The notes under the pieces are model-generated. The model worked only from the letters and a program-made list of their open reading frames with translations, made no database searches and was not told the origin of the DNA. 64,000 nucleotides of DNA from Microbacterium helvum (GTDB lineage: Bacteria > Actinomycetota > Actinomycetes > Actinomycetales > Microbacteriaceae). Positions 42,712 through 50,034 of the stretch are shown here, in pieces; the stretch's first letter is position 1; the number at the start of each line of letters is the position of its first letter. The position numbers and the translations under genes are program-made. Location: contig NZ_JACXZS010000011.1 of NCBI RefSeq assembly GCF_014779795.1, positions 62,001-126,000 on the forward strand, read 5' to 3'.

Positions 42712-42961
42712 GGTCCGAAGGGTAGCCCTCGGCGCGCGCCGTCGCGAGAGGGCGAGTACCGGTCCGATACGTCTCGTGCGCCCCTCGGGGATGCGCGCGA
42801 CCGGGGATCGTGGCCACGACCCAGAGGCGTGCCGTCGGCCTCAGGAGGAATCCCCTGCCTCGGCAGCCGAATCGCCGGACTCGACCGCGAGCCGCGCTGC
42901 GTGGCGGGCGAAGAGGGTGCGGGGGCTGTGGATAACTCCGACGGCGGCCCCGCGGCCCGGC

Positions 42962-42967
42962 TAGCCT
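42962..42967 (+). promoter_or_regulatory. Leaderless-type -10 of the nuclease gene
   Basis: TAGCCT lies 6 nt before ATG 42974. The rest of 42712-42961 has no other firm signal apart from a lone CGAGTAC half-site at 42753-42759. Confidence 0.45.
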
Positions 42968-42973
42968 GGCGCG

Positions 42974-43630
42974 ATGACCGACGACCCGCGCCCGCCCTGG
43001 TGGCGACGCAGACCGCTGATCGTGCTCGCCACGATGCTGGTCGTCCTCGCTCTCGCCGGGCTGGGTTGGCTGCCGTCGGGTTCCGGCCACGGTCCCTTCC
43101 GCAACTGGGACCTGGGACGACGGATGCCGCTGCCCGGCCTGGTTCCGACGACACCGGCCGATTCGCCCATGCCCGCGAGTGAAGGAGAAGCACCGGCCGC
43201 CGGCATCCCCTCGCGTCCGGATGATGCCGACGATCTGACCGTCACGCACATCTTTGACGGCGACACCATCGAGGTCGCCGACCCGGCGACCGACGAGCGC
43301 AGACGGGTCCGGCTGATCGGCATCGACACCCCGGAAGGCACGCCGGCCCCCGAATGCTGGGCCGACGAGGCTCGCGCGCATCTGTCCGAGCTGCTGCCCG
43401 AGGGTTCGACCGTATGGGCAGCCCCCGACACCGAGCTTCACGACCGCTACGGTCGGGAGCTGCTGTACCTGTGGACGGTCGACCGTCGCTTCGTCAACTA
43501 CGAACTGGTGGCGGCCGGTGATGCCGAGGCGCTGCGCATCCCGCCCAACACCGCGCACGCCGAACTGTTCGCGGCCACGCAGACCGAGGCCGAGGCATCC
43601 GGAGCCGGCCAGTGGGGCGCGTGCGGGTGA
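42974..43630 (+). CDS. Membrane-anchored or secreted staphylococcal-nuclease-like protein
   Basis: A 218-residue protein with a basic N-terminus (PPWWRRRPLI), one membrane segment (about 12-32), a Pro-rich spacer and an SNase domain (about 85-218). Catalytic marks are present: DGDTIEV, RLIGIDTPE and GRELLYLW. It is thus an exported Ca-dependent thermonuclease-like DNA/RNA nuclease. It lies divergent from the LuxR gene. Confidence 0.88.
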   Translation: MTDDPRPPWWRRRPLIVLATMLVVLALAGLGWLPSGSGHGPFRNWDLGRRMPLPGLVPTTPADSPMPASEGEAPAAGIPSRPDDADDLTVTHIFDGDTIEVADPATDERRRVRLIGIDTPEGTPAPECWADEARAHLSELLPEGSTVWAAPDTELHDRYGRELLYLWTVDRRFVNYELVAAGDAEALRIPPNTAHAELFAATQTEAEASGAGQWGACG

Positions 43631-43637
43631 GCCCGGC

Positions 43638-44012
43638 TCACGCGAACGGGAAGAGCACGAACGCGATGAGCGGCAGCGTGCCCTGGATCAGGGCCGGCCG
43701 CAGGTACTTGAGGCCCGTCGTCACCAGCACGAGGGCCGCGGCGACCATCGACCCCAGCGCGAACAGCACGAGGGCGATGCCGCCGCCGGCGTAGAACAGC
43801 ACGATGCCGATCACCACGCCGATCGCCAGGAACAGGTTGTAGAAGCCCTGGTTGTACGCCATCGGCTTCGTGATCTCGGCCGCGGCCTGGTCGGCGACGC
43901 CGAACCGTTTCCAGATCTTGGGCTGCGTCCACTGCACGCTCTCCATCACGAAGATGTACACGTGCAGCAGCGCCGCCGCGGACGCTGCGACCGTCGCGAG
44001 AATGCCCACCAT
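43638..44012 (-). CDS. DUF1304 family membrane protein
   Basis: A 124-residue integral membrane protein with four predicted helices and the family features HVYIFVMESVQWTQP and NQGFYNLFLAIG. Function unknown; the family is widespread. ATG 44012 lies 6 nt after TATCGT on the minus strand (leaderless). Confidence 0.9.
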   Translation of the reverse strand: MVGILATVAASAAALLHVYIFVMESVQWTQPKIWKRFGVADQAAAEITKPMAYNQGFYNLFLAIGVVIGIVLFYAGGGIALVLFALGSMVAAALVLVTTGLKYLRPALIQGTLPLIAFVLFPFA

Positions 44013-44018
44013 GAGCGA

Positions 44019-44024
44019 ACGATA
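44019..44024 (-). promoter_or_regulatory. Leaderless-type -10 of the DUF1304 gene
   Basis: Minus-strand TATCGT followed after 6 nt by ATG 44012. It is back to back with TACGCT (44035) of the divergent gene, so both promoters share 35 bp. Confidence 0.4.
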
Positions 44025-44034
44025 TCGCCCCGGC

Positions 44035-44040
44035 TACGCT
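44035..44040 (+). promoter_or_regulatory. Leaderless-type -10 of the LysR-ligand-domain gene
   Basis: TACGCT is followed after 7 nt by ATG 44048. Confidence 0.4.
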
Positions 44041-44047
44041 GATCGGT

Positions 44048-44812
44048 ATGGCGAAGGGCGGGTCGGGCAAAGGACGAGGGCGGGATGCCGCCTCCCGCCG
44101 CCCCGGCGGCGGTCACGGCTCCGGCGGCAAGGGCAAGGGCGTTTCGTCTCGCGCCGCTCGCTCGACGACCGGGAAGCAGCCCCGGGCTCTGAAGCCCGCA
44201 CCCCCCGAGACTGCGATGCCGGCGACGTTCACCCTCGGTGCGATCCCCGGGGCGACGCCCGGTCGGTGGATCGACACGTGGAACGACCGGATGCCGCAGA
44301 CCTCGCTCGACCTCGTGCCCCTGGTCGTCGCCGACCAGCGCCGCGCGCTCGTCGACGGCGAGGTCGACGCTGCCCTCGTACGCCTGCCGATCGACAAGGA
44401 CGGCCTGCATGCCATCCCGCTGTACGACGAGGTGCCGGTCGTCGTGACGTCGAAGGACTCGCACCTGCTCGCCGCCGACGAGCTCGACACCGCCGACCTC
44501 ATGGGCGAGGTGCTGGTGGTTCCGCGCGACGACGTGCTCGGCATCCGCATTCCCGGAACCGTCGACCCCCGCTTCGCTCCCCCCGCCGATACGGCCGAGG
44601 CGATCGCGACCGTGGCGGCCGGCGTCGGGATCGTCGTCGTGCCCATGTCGCTCGCGCGTCTGCACCACCGCAAGGACGCCGACTACCGCCCGCTGCTGGA
44701 CGGCCCCACCTCGACGGTGGCCCTGGCATGGGTCGCCGAGCGCACGAACCCCGCCGTGGAGGCGTTCGTCGGGATTGTGCGCGGGCGCACCGCGAACTCG
44801 TCGCGCGGCTGA
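44048..44812 (+). CDS. LysR-type ligand-binding domain without HTH, with basic Gly-rich N-terminus
   Basis: A 254-residue protein. Residues 60-250 match the LysR substrate-binding domain (FTLGAIPGATPGRW, DAALVRLPIDKDGLHAIPLY, ATVAAGVGIVVVPMSL), but the usual N-terminal winged helix is missing. In its place is a roughly 55-residue Gly/Ser/Lys/Arg tail (GSGKGRGRDAASRRPGGG). Part of that tail, GVSSRAARSTTGKQ, is encoded by a copy of the dispersed palindromic repeat. It may be a sensor that binds nucleic acid through its tail, or a decayed regulator. Confidence 0.8.
   Translation: MAKGGSGKGRGRDAASRRPGGGHGSGGKGKGVSSRAARSTTGKQPRALKPAPPETAMPATFTLGAIPGATPGRWIDTWNDRMPQTSLDLVPLVVADQRRALVDGEVDAALVRLPIDKDGLHAIPLYDEVPVVVTSKDSHLLAADELDTADLMGEVLVVPRDDVLGIRIPGTVDPRFAPPADTAEAIATVAAGVGIVVVPMSLARLHHRKDADYRPLLDGPTSTVALAWVAERTNPAVEAFVGIVRGRTANSSRG
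44139..44173 (+). repeat. Dispersed palindromic repeat, copy 4, inside a CDS
   Basis: GCGTTTCGTCTCGCGCCGCT to CTCGACGACCGGG is translated in frame in the N-terminal tail of the LysR-domain protein. Confidence 0.65.
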
Positions 44813-44846
44813 GGCGCACGGCCGGGGCAGGCAACGAACCTCCTTG

Positions 44847-44856
44847 CCCCCCCCCC
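44847..44856 (+). repeat. Poly-C tract (C10) in the promoter region of the 36-residue gene
   Basis: Ten C residues follow TTG at 44844 and precede the possible -10 CATACT at 44870-44875. Homopolymers of this length slip during replication, and here they would change promoter spacing. Assembly error in a homopolymer is possible. Confidence 0.6.
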
Positions 44857-44882
44857 TGCGAAAGAGGCCCATACTCGCTGTT

Positions 44883-44895
44883 GTGCCCAGGGCAC
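44883..44895. promoter_or_regulatory. Palindrome GTGCCC-A-GGGCAC upstream of the 36-residue gene
   Basis: A perfect 13-bp palindrome between the possible -10 (44870) and the ATG at 44922. It can act as an operator or as a small 5' UTR hairpin. Confidence 0.4.
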
Positions 44896-44921
44896 GCCAT
44901 CACCTCGAAAGGAATCTCTGA

Positions 44922-45032
44922 ATGCCGTACACGAGCACCAACTCGCTTCCCCCAGCGATCACCTCGGTTCTGGCTGCACTCACGCCGCAAACCGCGGTGA
45001 ACGTGTCCATCGCTGAGGAGCAGGCCGACTAA
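44922..45032 (+). CDS. 36-residue peptide gene, unknown function
   Basis: ATG 44922 has the ribosome site AAAGGAA at a good distance and the frame ends TAA at 45030, 10 nt before a strong hairpin. The product is polar and acidic at its end (MPYTSTNSLPPAITS near the start, SIAEEQAD at the end), with no signal peptide and no Cys. The gene is complete with regulatory DNA on both sides, which is unusual for a chance frame. It faces the CHAT/subtilase module and could be its substrate, activator or a separate peptide. Nothing in the sequence decides this. Confidence 0.5.
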   Translation: MPYTSTNSLPPAITSVLAALTPQTAVNVSIAEEQAD

Positions 45033-45042
45033 AGCCGATCGC

Positions 45043-45073
45043 TCGGTGCGGATTGCGACGAGCAATGCACCGA
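45043..45073 (+). terminator. Hairpin after the 36-residue gene
   Basis: TCGGTGC-GG-ATTGC pairs with GCAATGCACCGA (12 pairs, two-base bulge, 5-nt loop), starting 10 nt after the stop codon. Confidence 0.55.
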
Positions 45074-45103
45074 GTGCCACCTCGCTACAGCAAGCGAACG
45101 CTG

Positions 45104-45140
45104 CGAGGGGTGTCGCCAGGTCCCCATGCGACACCCCTCG
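45104..45140. terminator. Second, 13-bp terminator hairpin
   Basis: CGAGGGGTGTCGC (45104-45116) and its perfect complement (45128-45140) enclose 11 nt. With the hairpin at 45043 it separates the tiny gene from the convergent CHAT gene. The rest of 45141-45260 shows nothing. Confidence 0.65.
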
Positions 45141-45260
45141 AGGAACCGCACGAAGACCCGCATCCCCAGGTGCGGCCCCAGACGTCCTCTGCCCATGCGC
45201 CCGACCCCCCGGTAGGGCGGCAATGAGCGGTTCCGAAGAGCAGGAGCACGCGGCATCCGG

Positions 45261-45290
45261 CCTGATACATCCGAGTCCGAGAATTCTCCG
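45261..45290 (+). repeat. Left copy of an imperfect 30-bp direct repeat bounding the protease module
   Basis: CCTGATACATCCGAGTCCGA and GAATTCTCCG match the copy at 50686-50714 at about 24 of 30 aligned positions, same orientation, including a perfect GATACATCCG core and a 7-bp TTCTCCG end. It lies just outside the CHAT stop codon. Confidence 0.5.
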
Positions 45291-45296
45291 AGATTC

Positions 45297-47768
45297 TCAG
45301 AAGCCCGCGCCGTGCACCTGGAACGGCGCCACGATCCCGGTGCGCTCCGACGCCTCGGCGAGCGCGACGGACGGAGGGATGCCGGTGGCCAACCCCTCGT
45401 GCATCGCGGCGAGCAGCTCGCACGCGTCGTCGTCGGCGACCACCACTGGCGCTGCGACGACGCAGCGGGCGCCGGCGTGGAGCCACACGCGCGTCATTCC
45501 GACCGCTTCTTCACCCCAGCGCACCGACGAGCGTCCGACCTCGCAGGCAGACAGCACGATCGTGCCGGGCACGTTCTCGATGAGATCGATGTCGTAGCCG
45601 AACAATGTGCCGTCGGCGAGCTCGAGACCCGAGAACATGGGGTTGTCCGCGGCATGACGGCCGTGCGCGGCGATGTGCAGGACGTCGACGGATGCCGCCA
45701 CGCGCGTGATGTCGGCGATCCGCGCGTCCTCCATGACGATCCGATCGGGCCACGCCATCGACGCACGGACCACTTCCTCGATTGCGCGCGGCACTCGCGG
45801 CCCGGCGGCGAAGCCTGCGGACAACGATCGCGGCGATGTTTCGCGTCGCAAGGACAGCCAGCGCGACGCGGAGGCCGCGAGGGTGAAGACGCGGCCCCGC
45901 AGCGCGGGGAGCATCGCCCAAGGCACGCCGTTCAGCACGCCCGGAGCTGTCACCACGAGGCGACGGTCACCCACGGCATGCAGGACGGGCGTCACCAGCG
46001 CCTGGGACAGCTCGCCGAGACGGTCCTCAAGAGATCGTCGGACCACGCCGGCCAGAGGTCCATGCTGGACGGCGGCAGACATGTCGAGGTCGCCCCGCAG
46101 TCCGGGCAGCATTCGCCGGATCGAGTCCCACGCCCCGAGGTCGACGAGCGTTGCGGCTTCACTCGTCACGACCAAGGCATGGACGGCGTCGACCGAGTAG
46201 ACGTACGCGACGATCGCCGTTGAGGCATCGAGGCTGCCTTGCGCATCCTCCAGCGTCGCTCGGTGTCGCACTGCGGCCGATCGCGTCGTAGCCCACTGCC
46301 GTCGGCGTGCACTGTTCTGAAGCTCGATCGCGCGCGGATTCGAGGGCCACCCGTCGCCGTCGGCGCGCAGCATCCGCAGTTCTGCGAGCTCATCGGCCAA
46401 TTCCGGATCGGGGGGAGGACGCAACGGCACGACCTGGAGGTTCAGGTGGCGAGCACGCTCCGACCACTCGAAGACGACATCGGGACGTCCGGAGCGCACC
46501 GCCGACTGCAGGCCGATGCCGACCAGCCCGTGACCGTGCCAGACGACCGACGTCTGCAGATCGAGGCTCCCGAACTGACGCTGCCATCCGAACAGCTCAT
46601 CGAGACCGGCTCGGGCATGACTGCGGACCGCCACCTGGCGACCACCGCGCTGCGCCCGCGCGGCTCGGACTTCGTGGGCCAGAAGACGCACATCCATCGG
46701 CGCCGTCGACGAGACACGCGTGGCTGCCGGAAAAGCCGGGGGTCTTCCGTGACGTGCCGCCCAGAGCTCGAAGGACAGTCGCAGCGCGACGGCGTCTGTC
46801 CTGAGTCCTTGCTTCTCCAGTGCGCGCGCTGCTTCCGCCACCTCCGCCGGCTGCGGTGTCTGCCGGCCTTCCGGGACCCGCCTTCCCAGATTCACGACTT
46901 GACCGGCAGCTAGCCGTGCACGCAGCCGGAGCGCTTCGGCACGAGCCGCCCAGGTCTCGCTCCCGACGAGACGGAATCGACGGGCGGCAGTTCCCGCGAC
47001 CACGCCCGCACGTACAGGATCGTGGTTCAGCAGGGACCGTGCCAGCGCATACTCCGCCTTTGCTCTCTCCGGTTTCATGCGTATGGCACCGAAGATCCTC
47101 GCGGCCGAGACGAGCAGCTCCTCTGCCTCGCGGACGAGGCCCGCGTCCCGCAGGACCTCCGCCCGATCCGCGTCGCTGATGGCCCCACCCGCGCGCGACG
47201 CATCGGCGAGCGTCTGACGGGCGTCCGTCATCCGCGCCAACGCTCCGACAAGATCACCGCGCAGCAGATCGATGTAACCCAAGTCATGATTCGCTTCCGC
47301 CGCATCCACGTGAGCACCCTGCCGCGTGTACAGCTCGGCGGCCTCAGCCGTGTCGGCCCGGGCGCGGAGAAGGTCGCGACGCTGCATCCCGATGTAGCTC
47401 CGGTTCTGCAGCAGAGTCGCCCGGGCCATGGGCTCATCGACCGCTGCTATGGCCTGACTGATCCAGTGCTGAGCGTCGTCCAGCCGGCCGGCGGCCTGAG
47501 CGATCGCGCCCATCTGACCTGCGACGAGCGCACGCGTCGAGCTCTGGACGTTAGGCGCCTCCCATGCTTGCCGACACAGACTCTCCGCCCGTGCGAGGTC
47601 ACCGGTTCGTGCGTAGGTCACAGCCAGCGTTGACGCGATCCGTGCACCCAGATCGGGATCGTCTGTCAGTTCTGACGCGCGCGACAGCACCCGCTGCGCA
47701 GACGTCAGCTGTCCTCGATTCGCCAGCTCCACCCCCTCCCGGTGAAGCTGGTGCGCGGTACGCCCCAT
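45297..47768 (-). CDS. TPR-CHAT caspase-like protease
   Basis: An 823-residue protein. Residues about 1-330 are TPR-like helix pairs (ASELTDDPDLGARIASTLAVTYARTGDLARAESLCRQAW), the middle is a helical linker, and residues about 500-823 are a CHAT domain, a caspase/separase-fold cysteine protease. The catalytic dyad is intact: His near 698 in HIAAHGRHA and Cys near 739 in LSACEVGRSS. There is no signal peptide, so it acts in the cytosol. It is the last gene of the sigma/small protein/subtilase/CHAT cluster, 33 nt after the subtilase stop. TPR-CHAT proteins are known effectors of prokaryotic conflict and cell-death systems; the target is unknown. Confidence 0.9.
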   Translation of the reverse strand: MGRTAHQLHREGVELANRGQLTSAQRVLSRASELTDDPDLGARIASTLAVTYARTGDLARAESLCRQAWEAPNVQSSTRALVAGQMGAIAQAAGRLDDAQHWISQAIAAVDEPMARATLLQNRSYIGMQRRDLLRARADTAEAAELYTRQGAHVDAAEANHDLGYIDLLRGDLVGALARMTDARQTLADASRAGGAISDADRAEVLRDAGLVREAEELLVSAARIFGAIRMKPERAKAEYALARSLLNHDPVRAGVVAGTAARRFRLVGSETWAARAEALRLRARLAAGQVVNLGRRVPEGRQTPQPAEVAEAARALEKQGLRTDAVALRLSFELWAARHGRPPAFPAATRVSSTAPMDVRLLAHEVRAARAQRGGRQVAVRSHARAGLDELFGWQRQFGSLDLQTSVVWHGHGLVGIGLQSAVRSGRPDVVFEWSERARHLNLQVVPLRPPPDPELADELAELRMLRADGDGWPSNPRAIELQNSARRRQWATTRSAAVRHRATLEDAQGSLDASTAIVAYVYSVDAVHALVVTSEAATLVDLGAWDSIRRMLPGLRGDLDMSAAVQHGPLAGVVRRSLEDRLGELSQALVTPVLHAVGDRRLVVTAPGVLNGVPWAMLPALRGRVFTLAASASRWLSLRRETSPRSLSAGFAAGPRVPRAIEEVVRASMAWPDRIVMEDARIADITRVAASVDVLHIAAHGRHAADNPMFSGLELADGTLFGYDIDLIENVPGTIVLSACEVGRSSVRWGEEAVGMTRVWLHAGARCVVAAPVVVADDDACELLAAMHEGLATGIPPSVALAEASERTGIVAPFQVHGAGF

Positions 47769-47801
47769 CTGCCCATCATGCCGCGCAGACTGGTTCGCGT
47801 G

Positions 47802-49496
47802 TCACCCGCTTTCCGGCGAACGCTTGGCGCGCCGCAACTCTGCTACCACGCGGGTGCGCGCGCGTTTCGTCGCGTCGATCCGCTCGCCGGGGTCGTTGAG
47901 CTCACCTGCCATCAGTCGTGGCGCCAGTTCTCGCACCAGGAGTCCGGCGACATACGGTGCCGCGAAGGATGTCCCGCTCCAGATCGCGTAGCCGGCCGAG
48001 CGGCTGGTACGGAAATCATCGGGATCGATGGTCTCACGGCGCAGGTCATCCCGATCCGAACGAACGTGCGCTTGGAGGCCTCCGTTCAATGCGGGGAAGC
48101 AGCTCAGGACTGAAGCGCCGGGGGCGTAGGTCGACACCCATCCGCCGATGTTGCTGAACAGGGCCACCGAGCCGTTGGGGTTCAACGCCCCCACCGCGAT
48201 GTGCGGCGCCGCCGTCGCCGAATCCGGCGCGACGAAGTCGTGCCCAGGCCAACGCCACAAGGCGGCAGGGAACGATGGACGACTCGTCGCGTCGTTCCCC
48301 GCGGAGCACACCACCGCGCAGCCTTCGCGCCGCGCGCGAATGAGGAGCTCGGCGAGGGTCTTGTCGAAGAGCCCGGTGTCAGGGGTCTCGTGGTAATAGC
48401 CGAGCGAGAGGTTGATCACGTCGATCCTTCGCCCGCCGCGGCGCACCGGACGGAGCATCGACTTGACGAGGCTGCGCAGCGCAAGCAGGAAATCACCCTC
48501 GAGGACGTTGCCTTCGCTGTCGGCGACCCGCACAGAGACGATGTCCGCTTCCGGACAGACCTGGCGGATCACTCCTGCGATGAACGTGCCGTGCCCGGCC
48601 GATGAGTCCAGCCAGCCGTCGAAGGCACCGGCTTGGTCACCGAACGTCTCGGGGTCGGTCTGCCTGTCGTGCAGCCCGATGACCCGATCATCCAGCTTCG
48701 GATAGCGGGTGACGATGTCATCGGGCAGCCAGGGATGCTGTCCGCAGCCTGTGTCGAGCACCGCGACCACGGGCCTCCGACCTCGTCCGGAGAGGGTCGC
48801 AGTGCGAACCGGTCCTGCCCCGACGTATCCCGCTACCTGCCGCGCTCCGCCGCCCACCTCGCCGTAGCTTTCGACGCCATAGGTCTTCGTCCCACCGAAC
48901 GGATACGTCTTCGTCCCACCGAACGGGTTCGTCTTCGTCCCACCGAACGGGTTCGTCTTCGTCCCGCCAAACGGGTTGATGATCGAGCCCGCATCATCCA
49001 CCGTCAGCACGTGATCCAGCGAGACGCCGGTGATCTGCACCGGCGGGCGCTCGCCACGACCGCGTGCGCGGGCGCGCTGGAGCAGGCGCCAGGCGTCGAT
49101 CGGCGGAACCGGCTGATCGTCGCGGTCCGGGCTGGGTGCCGGGAAGATCGCGACGCGGTAGATCGTCGGCAGGTCGAACTCGGCCCGGCCTCGGCGGGCA
49201 CGGTCCATCGCCGGTTCCTCCTCGGTGGGGCGCCCGTCGAGAAGTCGGAGCTCGACGCCCCATCCGAAGTCCGCCGCGGCCAGCCGCAGTCGAGCCATCA
49301 GTGCGGACACGTCCTCCGTACTGGTGATCAGCAGGTGGTCCTTGGCGTAGTCGGTGGGAAACGCGTCGATCCCCGGAACCGTCTCACTCGTCGGGTCGAG
49401 CGGGACCCCACGTCCGCATGCCGCCCGATAACGATCGCGCCAGGATCCGTCGCCCGCAGCACCCCGCCCGGGATCACCTTCGCCGAGATTGCTCAT
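47802..49496 (-). CDS. Cytosolic S8 subtilisin-like protease with octapeptide repeat linker
   Basis: A 564-residue subtilase without signal peptide. A roughly 165-residue N-domain leads to a linker with four (N/Y)PFGGTKT repeats (residues 173-204), then the S8 domain. The triad is complete: Asp near 245 (VAVLDTGCG), His near 301 (SAGHGTFIAG), Ser near 507 (WSGTSFAAPYVAG). The linker is placed where a propeptide cut would be expected. ATG 49496 follows GAGGGGAAG. Together with the CHAT protease it forms a two-protease pair that could work as a cascade. Confidence 0.9.
   Translation of the reverse strand: MSNLGEGDPGRGAAGDGSWRDRYRAACGRGVPLDPTSETVPGIDAFPTDYAKDHLLITSTEDVSALMARLRLAAADFGWGVELRLLDGRPTEEEPAMDRARRGRAEFDLPTIYRVAIFPAPSPDRDDQPVPPIDAWRLLQRARARGRGERPPVQITGVSLDHVLTVDDAGSIINPFGGTKTNPFGGTKTNPFGGTKTYPFGGTKTYGVESYGEVGGGARQVAGYVGAGPVRTATLSGRGRRPVVAVLDTGCGQHPWLPDDIVTRYPKLDDRVIGLHDRQTDPETFGDQAGAFDGWLDSSAGHGTFIAGVIRQVCPEADIVSVRVADSEGNVLEGDFLLALRSLVKSMLRPVRRGGRRIDVINLSLGYYHETPDTGLFDKTLAELLIRARREGCAVVCSAGNDATSRPSFPAALWRWPGHDFVAPDSATAAPHIAVGALNPNGSVALFSNIGGWVSTYAPGASVLSCFPALNGGLQAHVRSDRDDLRRETIDPDDFRTSRSAGYAIWSGTSFAAPYVAGLLVRELAPRLMAGELNDPGERIDATKRARTRVVAELRRAKRSPESG
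48885..48980 (-). repeat. 24-bp tandem repeat x4 encoding (N/Y)PFGGTKT
   Basis: Four contiguous 24-bp units start at 48885, 48909, 48933 and 48957. The central two are identical and the outer two differ at a few bases, a pattern of recent tandem duplication in the linker of the subtilase gene. Confidence 0.9.
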
Positions 49497-49566
49497 GTCT
49501 TCCCCTCACACATAGCGGCTGCCGCGACCCCCAGGCCGCGGCATCCATTCCCAAAATGAAACTGCG

Positions 49567-50034
49567 TCAGACCTCGAACTGCGGGGTCTGGAAGTCGCGC
49601 AGCGCGCCGTCGGCGTCGCGCACGACAAGACGGAGCCGCGCCACCCCTGGCGTGACCTCGTCGAAGGCGAACCGTCCGTGTTCGCCCGGGTCCGTGGCCC
49701 ATTCGCGGTCCGCCTGGATGAGGCGGATCGCGAGGGCGGCGGCATCCACCCATCCGTCCACGCGACGGCCACCGCTCTCGGTGTCGGTCACATGGACGAG
49801 CACGCTCGTCGTCCCGTCGCTGAACTGCAGCGTCGCGGTGTCGCTCTCACCGCGCACGGCGGCCAGCGTCCCTTCGACGAGCGTCAGCAGGGCGTACTCG
49901 CGCGACAGATCCTCGACCGCGACGGCGGCGACCATCCGATCGACGAGATCGGCGGGCATCGGATCGACGTCCTCCCACATGCGGCGCATGCGTGCGAAGA
50001 GCGCGGCGTCGGCCGCGAAGTCCTCATTCTCCAT
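49567..50034 (-). CDS. 155-residue protein of the sigma/CHAT cluster, possible anti-sigma or adaptor
   Basis: An acidic soluble protein with a helical N-terminus (ARMRRMWEDVDPMPADLVDRMV), then a roughly 100-residue beta-rich part. It has no membrane segment, no zinc-binding HxxxCxxC motif of ZAS anti-sigma factors and no enzyme motif. The ATG at 50034 lies 11 nt inside the sigma gene (GGAGAGG upstream), so the two are coupled. I recall proteins with this start next to CHAT/S8 genes in other actinobacteria; that memory is unverified. Role as anti-sigma factor or protease adaptor is inference. Confidence 0.7.
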   Translation of the reverse strand: MENEDFAADAALFARMRRMWEDVDPMPADLVDRMVAAVAVEDLSREYALLTLVEGTLAAVRGESDTATLQFSDGTTSVLVHVTDTESGGRRVDGWVDAAALAIRLIQADREWATDPGEHGRFAFDEVTPGVARLRLVVRDADGALRDFQTPQFEV

